The notes under the pieces are model-generated. The model ran no database searches, had not been told where the DNA came from, and worked only from the letters and a program-made list of their open reading frames with translations. Position numbers and translations under genes: made by a program. Of a stretch of 64,000 nucleotides of DNA, positions 59,938 through 64,000 are shown piece after piece; the stretch's first letter is position 1; each line of letters opens with the position of its first letter. The DNA comes from Marinobacter salicampi (GTDB lineage Bacteria > Pseudomonadota > Gammaproteobacteria > Pseudomonadales > Oleiphilaceae): the NCBI RefSeq assembly GCF_011074795.1, contig NZ_JAAMPF010000012.1, positions 186,001 through 250,000 of the forward strand, given 5' to 3'.

Positions 59938-60801
59938 ATGATGACAACGTTCTGGTGGTTGGCCAAAGCAGGACTTCTGCTGCTGCTCTTGCTTGCCGGC
60001 CCCCTGTTCATGGCCGCCAGCAGCAACATACAGAGCAACCAGAACTGGTTTGACGCGGACAGATCAAGCGCGGGCATTGCGCCCAGGGCAGAGGGATTTC
60101 CCGAGGCCATCGTGCAGGTTTACGGGGCACGGGCCTTTGGCTGGCGAGGTTACTTTGCCGTGCATACCTGGATCGCCACCAAGCAAGCCGGCGCCAGCAG
60201 CTATGTGGTCCATGATGTCACCGGTTGGGGCAGCCACACCGTAAGGTCCCGGCCAGGGGTTCCCGACCGGGCCTGGTACGGCAATGCACCAAGACTTATT
60301 GCCGACTTCCGCGGCCAGCGCGCAGCCGAGCTTATCCCGGAAATACAGCAGGCGGTGGCGGATTACCCTTACCCGAACCGCTACGAAGCCTGGCCGGGGC
60401 CGAACAGCAACACCTTTGTGGCCTGGGTTATACGCCAGGTGCCAGAGCTGGACGTGGCTCTGCCCAACACCGCCATCGGAAAGGACTACCTGGGGGATGG
60501 TTACATCTCGCGTACGCCAGGGGGCCTGGGCTATCAGGTTTCCGCCAACGGCTATGTCGGCCTTCTGGCCAGTGTCAGGGAGGGACTGGAGCTGAACATC
60601 ATGGGTTTGTCCCTGGGAATTGACCCCCTTGCCCTGGCAATAAAATTGCCTGGCGTGGGTCATCTGGGCTTCCGGGATCCCTGGATGGATAAGGCTGATG
60701 CCGCCACTGAAACCGGCACCCTGACCGGCTCCGCTTCAGGCAGTGACAGCCCTGGCGAGCCGAGTGGGCTGTCACTCCGTGACCCGGCAGCGAGCCAGTA
60801 A
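59938..60801 (+). CDS. DUF3750 protein
   Basis: 287 residues. An N-terminal membrane anchor or signal (LLLLLLAGPLFMA) and a periplasmic DUF3750 domain: VQVYGARAFGWRGYFAVHTWIATK, RPGVPDRAWYGNAPRLI, YEAWPGPNSNTFVAWVIRQVPEL. The NTFV and preceding His positions resemble a papain-like peptidase arrangement, but I cannot confirm this. AAAGGAAAG precedes the ATGATG start. Unknown function. Confidence 0.82.
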   Translation: MMTTFWWLAKAGLLLLLLLAGPLFMAASSNIQSNQNWFDADRSSAGIAPRAEGFPEAIVQVYGARAFGWRGYFAVHTWIATKQAGASSYVVHDVTGWGSHTVRSRPGVPDRAWYGNAPRLIADFRGQRAAELIPEIQQAVADYPYPNRYEAWPGPNSNTFVAWVIRQVPELDVALPNTAIGKDYLGDGYISRTPGGLGYQVSANGYVGLLASVREGLELNIMGLSLGIDPLALAIKLPGVGHLGFRDPWMDKADAATETGTLTGSASGSDSPGEPSGLSLRDPAASQ

Positions 60802-60837
60802 AGCGTCACCGCTGGGGCTGTGCGATGGCCGTATGCC

Positions 60838-60860
60838 ACCCGGCGTTTTTAGCGCCGGGT
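60838..60860. terminator. Hairpin after the DUF3750 gene
   Basis: Perfect eight-base-pair stem ACCCGGCG/CGCCGGGT with a T-rich seven-base loop, between convergent genes. No T run follows, so termination is uncertain. Confidence 0.4.
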
Positions 60861-60892
60861 CCAGTCGCCCCAGCTTAGCGAGACCGCTTGCC

Positions 60893-61432
60893 TCAGAAGC
60901 TGACGGTCAGCCCGAGGCCAAGACCGTCAATAGTGACGTCGTCTTTGTCGAAGTAGCGCATGTACTCCAGGTTGGCAGAGAGTGCGTCGTTAACCGCGAA
61001 GTTGACCCCTATACCATAGGACAGATCCGACTCGTCCTCTGTTGAGCTTCCCAGGACATTATCAACTTCCAGCTCATATCGGGTAAAACCCAATATTCCG
61101 TATGGGGTTACCGGGGATTCGTTGACCACGCTGAGGGTGCCGTAGGCACCAAAAAAGCTGTTAACCGAAAGCTCAGTGGTGCTGTTGATATCTTCATCCA
61201 CCACCCCGAAACCAGCTCGCGCTTCAACCCCGAAGTAAGGGTTGACGTGGGCGCCCACTTTGCCTGAAAGCGTACCCAGGTCGGCGTCCAGATCATCGCC
61301 GTCAACGTCCACAAAGGTATAGTTGGCGCCGGCATAGAGGCTACCGCCTCCGCTCTTATAGATATCGGCCAGGGCCGGGGCAGACGCGCAAGCCAGCGTG
61401 ACTGTGGCAATAAGGGCAGGAATCCGATTCAT
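60893..61432 (-). CDS. Outer-membrane beta-barrel protein (OmpW/OmpA-barrel-like)
   Basis: 179 residues. Signal peptide ending APALA, then eight alternating strands (GGSLYAGANYTFVDV, YFGVEARAGFGVV, PYGILGFTRYELEV, LSYGIGVNFAVNDALSANLEYMRYF) and the C-terminal aromatic GLGLTVSF that targets the barrel machinery. AGAGG precedes the ATG at 61432. Single gene, function unknown. Confidence 0.85.
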   Translation of the reverse strand: MNRIPALIATVTLACASAPALADIYKSGGGSLYAGANYTFVDVDGDDLDADLGTLSGKVGAHVNPYFGVEARAGFGVVDEDINSTTELSVNSFFGAYGTLSVVNESPVTPYGILGFTRYELEVDNVLGSSTEDESDLSYGIGVNFAVNDALSANLEYMRYFDKDDVTIDGLGLGLTVSF

Positions 61433-61484
61433 GATGTACCTCTGACTGTTTTGGTTTGAGTTAATTACAACATCCGTGTCGGCA

Positions 61485-62147
61485 TTACCAGGGAAGTTCA
61501 TCCCCATTGCTGTGCCAGAATGACCCGGTATTATCCAGGGAGAGCGCTTCGATCCGGCGCGCCAGGCCCAGGGCCGCCTCTTCCGGCGTTATGATACCCC
61601 CGAAATTGACCATGCGCGTTTTGACATAGCCCGGATGCAACTGGGCGACCGCGATACCCCGCGGTTTCAGGTCCATGGCCAGGGACCTGCCAAAGGCATT
61701 CAGGGCGGCCTTGGAGGCGCGATAACCGTAGCGGCCGCCGGAGTCATTATCTGCAATGGATCCCATACGGCTGGTGATGTTGGCGATCTTACTGCCCGAT
61801 CCCAGGTTGGGCAGCAGCGCCTCGGTCACCCTGAGAGGTCCATAGGCATTCACTTCCATCTGCCTGCGAATGGAATCGAGATCGATGCTGCCCAATTGCT
61901 CATCCTGAAGCAGCCCGGCGTTATTGATCAGAAGATCGAGTACCTGGTCTCCCAGCCGGTCTGACAGGCGCTGGATATTATCAGCTTTCGTGATGTCGAT
62001 ATCCTCAATGACCTCCTTTGCCAGGCTATCCAGATCCTCTGAACTCTGCCTGCAGACGCCAATAACACTCCACTCTTCACGGGCATAATGACGGGCAAGC
62101 TCCAGCCCAATGCCGCGATTGGCTCCGGTAATCAGGACAGTGGTCAT
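61485..62147 (-). CDS. Short-chain dehydrogenase/reductase
   Basis: 220 residues. TGANRGIG cofactor motif at 7-14, NNAG, and the YRASK catalytic motif (YGYRASKAALN). The NRGIG form is common in C-factor-like SDRs. AGGAGG precedes the ATG at 62147. Substrate unknown. Confidence 0.88.
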   Translation of the reverse strand: MTTVLITGANRGIGLELARHYAREEWSVIGVCRQSSEDLDSLAKEVIEDIDITKADNIQRLSDRLGDQVLDLLINNAGLLQDEQLGSIDLDSIRRQMEVNAYGPLRVTEALLPNLGSGSKIANITSRMGSIADNDSGGRYGYRASKAALNAFGRSLAMDLKPRGIAVAQLHPGYVKTRMVNFGGIITPEEAALGLARRIEALSLDNTGSFWHSNGDELPW

Positions 62148-62283
62148 AACCCCTCCTCGCTGTGTGTGGTGAATCCGACGAACGGCAAAGCCTACCATCG
62201 CGCCTCACGGGTTCCCATGCCCAGGCGCGTCAGTTTTCCGATCCTGTGATCGGGTCACTCCGGCCGGGCCGCTGCAGGACAGC

Positions 62284-62544
62284 TCAGCGGGTAAGCACTT
62301 CGGCCAGGGTGATCAAAATCAGAAGCCCAAGCCATAACACACCGCCGACGGCGAAAAGCCGGATCAGCCCGTCGCTGGCCCTCAGCCGCATAAAGAACAC
62401 CATCAGTAACGCAGCCATGGCGGTGGCAATTACATAGTGCAATAGAGGACGCCACGGGCCGGTCATCAGGACATTAAGGCCCACGGTCAGCGCAAGCAGA
62501 GCCAGCAGCCCAAGCCAGATGAGGATTGGTTGACGGTAATTCAT
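62284..62544 (-). CDS. Cytochrome c oxidase subunit IV (bacterial aa3 type)
   Basis: 86 residues, three membrane helices, of the bacterial subunit IV family (LLALTVGLNVLM, PLLHYVIATAMAALLMVFFMRLRAS). It follows subunit III by one base and completes this oxidase operon. Confidence 0.82.
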   Translation of the reverse strand: MNYRQPILIWLGLLALLALTVGLNVLMTGPWRPLLHYVIATAMAALLMVFFMRLRASDGLIRLFAVGGVLWLGLLILITLAEVLTR

Positions 62545-62545
62545 G

Positions 62546-63193
62546 CTAGGGCCCTAACAGATACAGTGTGGTGAACAGGAACAGCCAGATCACATCCACA
62601 AACGCCCAATACAGGCCGCTTACCTGGGTCTGGCGTGTCAGCCGGTGCGGATCTCGCCAGCGCTGGACCAGAACGACCATGACCCCGAGAAGCCCGAGGC
62701 CGATGACCATGTGCAGGGCGTGCAGCCCCGTCAGGATGAAGTAGAGGTTGAAAAACAGCTCCGCCTGTTGGGACTCGTTTCCTGGCCATGCAAAGACCAG
62801 CCCGGGAAGAGGCATCAGCTGCGCTTGCCATTCCTGGTACCACTCGTAGCCCTTCACCCCGAGGAACCCCAGACCAAGAGCCATGGTGGCCAGGTAAAAC
62901 ACCAGGGTCAGCCGACGACTTCCGGCCTCAACCGCCTGCTCCGCAAGGGCCATGGTAAGACCACTGGTCAGTAGCAGCACAGTATTGGCTGTTGCCAGGG
63001 GCAGGCTCAGGTGGCCGGCGGCCTCGGCAAAAACCTGGGGATGCTGCACCCGATACATGGCAAACATTGCAAAGCCACCACCAAACAGGAGGAGCTCGGT
63101 GACCAGGAAGACCCACATGCCCATAAGCACCGCTCGACGCTGCTGGCCCATGTCATCGAACTGCTCTGCCGGGGCAGGCTTAACGATAGGCAT
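62546..63193 (-). CDS. ctaE: Cytochrome c oxidase subunit III
   Basis: 215 residues, seven helices, with the subunit III motifs [44 protein letters not shown], and the terminal [25 protein letters not shown]. It overlaps the subunit I stop by 14 bases. Confidence 0.93.
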   Translation of the reverse strand: MPIVKPAPAEQFDDMGQQRRAVLMGMWVFLVTELLLFGGGFAMFAMYRVQHPQVFAEAAGHLSLPLATANTVLLLTSGLTMALAEQAVEAGSRRLTLVFYLATMALGLGFLGVKGYEWYQEWQAQLMPLPGLVFAWPGNESQQAELFFNLYFILTGLHALHMVIGLGLLGVMVVLVQRWRDPHRLTRQTQVSGLYWAFVDVIWLFLFTTLYLLGP

Positions 63194-64000
63194 AGGGACC
63201 CTCCGTCACCCGGGGGATACTGACAAAGTTGTGCTTCGGCGGCGGCGAGGCAGTACGCCACTCCAGGCCCTCGGCCTGCCAGGGATTGGCTCCGGCCGGT
63301 GCACCCCGGAACAGTGACCAGGTGAAATACACCAGCGGCAGCAGGTAGCCTATGGCCAGCACGACACTGCCCAGGGACGACATGACATGAAGCAACTGGA
63401 ACGCCTCAGGGTACTCGTGGTAGCGCCGGGGCATGCCGCTGTAGCCCAGCAGGAACTGGGGGAAGAACGTCAGGTTGAAGCCGATGAACAGCGCCAGGGC
63501 CGCAATCTTTGACCAGAGTTCGGAATAGAGTCTGCCAGTCATTTTCGGCCACCAGAAATGCAAGCCGCCCAGATAGGCGGTCACCGCCCCACCCACCATG
63601 ATGTAGTGAAAATGGGCGGTAATGAAGTAGGTATCGTGGAGGTGTACATCCAGCGCCAGGGCGGCCAGGAAGATGCCCGTCAGCCCGCCGATGGCGAAGA
63701 GCCCCAGGAACGACAGCCCATAGATCATCGGGGCGGTAAAGGTGATGCGCCCGCGATACAGGGTCGCTGTCCAGTTAAGGGTCTTGACTGCCGAAGGTAC
63801 CGCAACCAGGAAGCTGAAAAAGGAAAACAGGATGCCGGCATAGAGGCTCTGGCCAGAGGTAAACATGTGGTGACCCCAGACCACGAAACCGAATAGCGAA
63901 ATCGCCATGATGGCAAGTACCATGCCCTTGTAACCGAAGATCCGGTTCTTCGAGAAACAGGTAATGAGCTCAGATACCACCCCCATCGCCGGCAGGATCA
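63180..64000 (-). CDS. ctaD: Cytochrome c oxidase subunit I, N-terminal part outside the window
   Basis: Only the C-terminal 273 or so residues are visible; the frame continues past 64000. It has the CuB pair GHHMFTSGQ, the K-channel helix [18 protein letters not shown] with the lysine present (codon 63783-63785), the haem ligand region [11 protein letters not shown], and a long C-terminal tail. A canonical aa3-type enzyme, distinct from the fused caa3-type subunit at 9047. Confidence 0.93.
   Translation of the reverse strand, partial: ILPAMGVVSELITCFSKNRIFGYKGMVLAIMAISLFGFVVWGHHMFTSGQSLYAGILFSFFSFLVAVPSAVKTLNWTATLYRGRITFTAPMIYGLSFLGLFAIGGLTGIFLAALALDVHLHDTYFITAHFHYIMVGGAVTAYLGGLHFWWPKMTGRLYSELWSKIAALALFIGFNLTFFPQFLLGYSGMPRRYHEYPEAFQLLHVMSSLGSVVLAIGYLLPLVYFTWSLFRGAPAGANPWQAEGLEWRTASPPPKHNFVSIPRVTEGPYAYR

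Overview
The window looks like a chromosomal segment of a GC-rich marine gammaproteobacterium, most likely Marinobacter or a close relative. This is inferred from gene content (serA beside a D-2-hydroxyglutarate dehydrogenase gene, a fused MrpAB antiporter operon, PhoX, an AlkK-type acyl-CoA ligase, FadH) and codon style, not from a marker gene. No tRNA, rRNA, CRISPR array, insertion sequence or phage gene was seen. Both window edges are ordinary chromosome, and the last gene (cytochrome oxidase subunit I) is cut by the right edge.

Layout. 30-2967: serine-biosynthesis pair, FAD dehydrogenase and divergent serA, with a clear terminator. 3000-15328: the most distinctive region, a PQQ-linked alcohol/aldehyde respiratory locus. 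A periplasmic quinoprotein dehydrogenase with a lanthanide-type Asp-x-Asp signature (5519-7357) is followed by a cytochrome c lipoprotein, a caa3-type oxidase subunit II with its own cytochrome c domain, a fused subunit I+III, and a small membrane protein. Facing them are CtaG, a PQQ-system ABC-type binding protein and a PQQ-associated beta-propeller. A second quinoprotein-associated binding protein, a GlcG/HbpS-like secreted protein and a small cytochrome c lie upstream. Together they could form a self-contained chain from alcohol to quinoprotein to cytochrome c to oxygen. The oxidase subunit I lacks the K-channel lysine, whereas the second oxidase at the right edge keeps it.

15547-28000: small envelope proteins, an OmpA-like lipoprotein, two alpha/beta hydrolases, an SDR, an NtrC-type two-component pair coupled to an EamA transporter and a GIY-YIG protein, a DUF4168 protein, an orphan TRAP-type binding lipoprotein, rlmJ and an MFS transporter. 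28202-35561: a possible tiny secreted peptide, argO/argP, a chemoreceptor with a C-terminal sensor region, PhoX with a well-formed Pho box, and two lipoproteins. 35694-41897: lipid catabolism (long acyl-CoA dehydrogenase, GlxA-type regulator, fadH, crotonase) plus a small gene behind a good sigma-54 promoter match.

42270-48084: six-gene Mrp/Pha Na+(K+)/H+ antiporter operon. 48096-56716: DUF4112 protein, ppnP, alkK-like ligase, GST, dadA, SUI1-family protein, DUF2007 and DUF4136 proteins, a YigZ protein, and a sensor kinase whose partner response regulator has lost most of its receiver domain by an in-frame internal deletion. 56992-62147: acyltransferase-like protein, dGTPase, DUF3750 protein, outer-membrane barrel protein and SDR. 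62284-64000: subunits IV, III and I (partial) of a second aa3-type cytochrome c oxidase.
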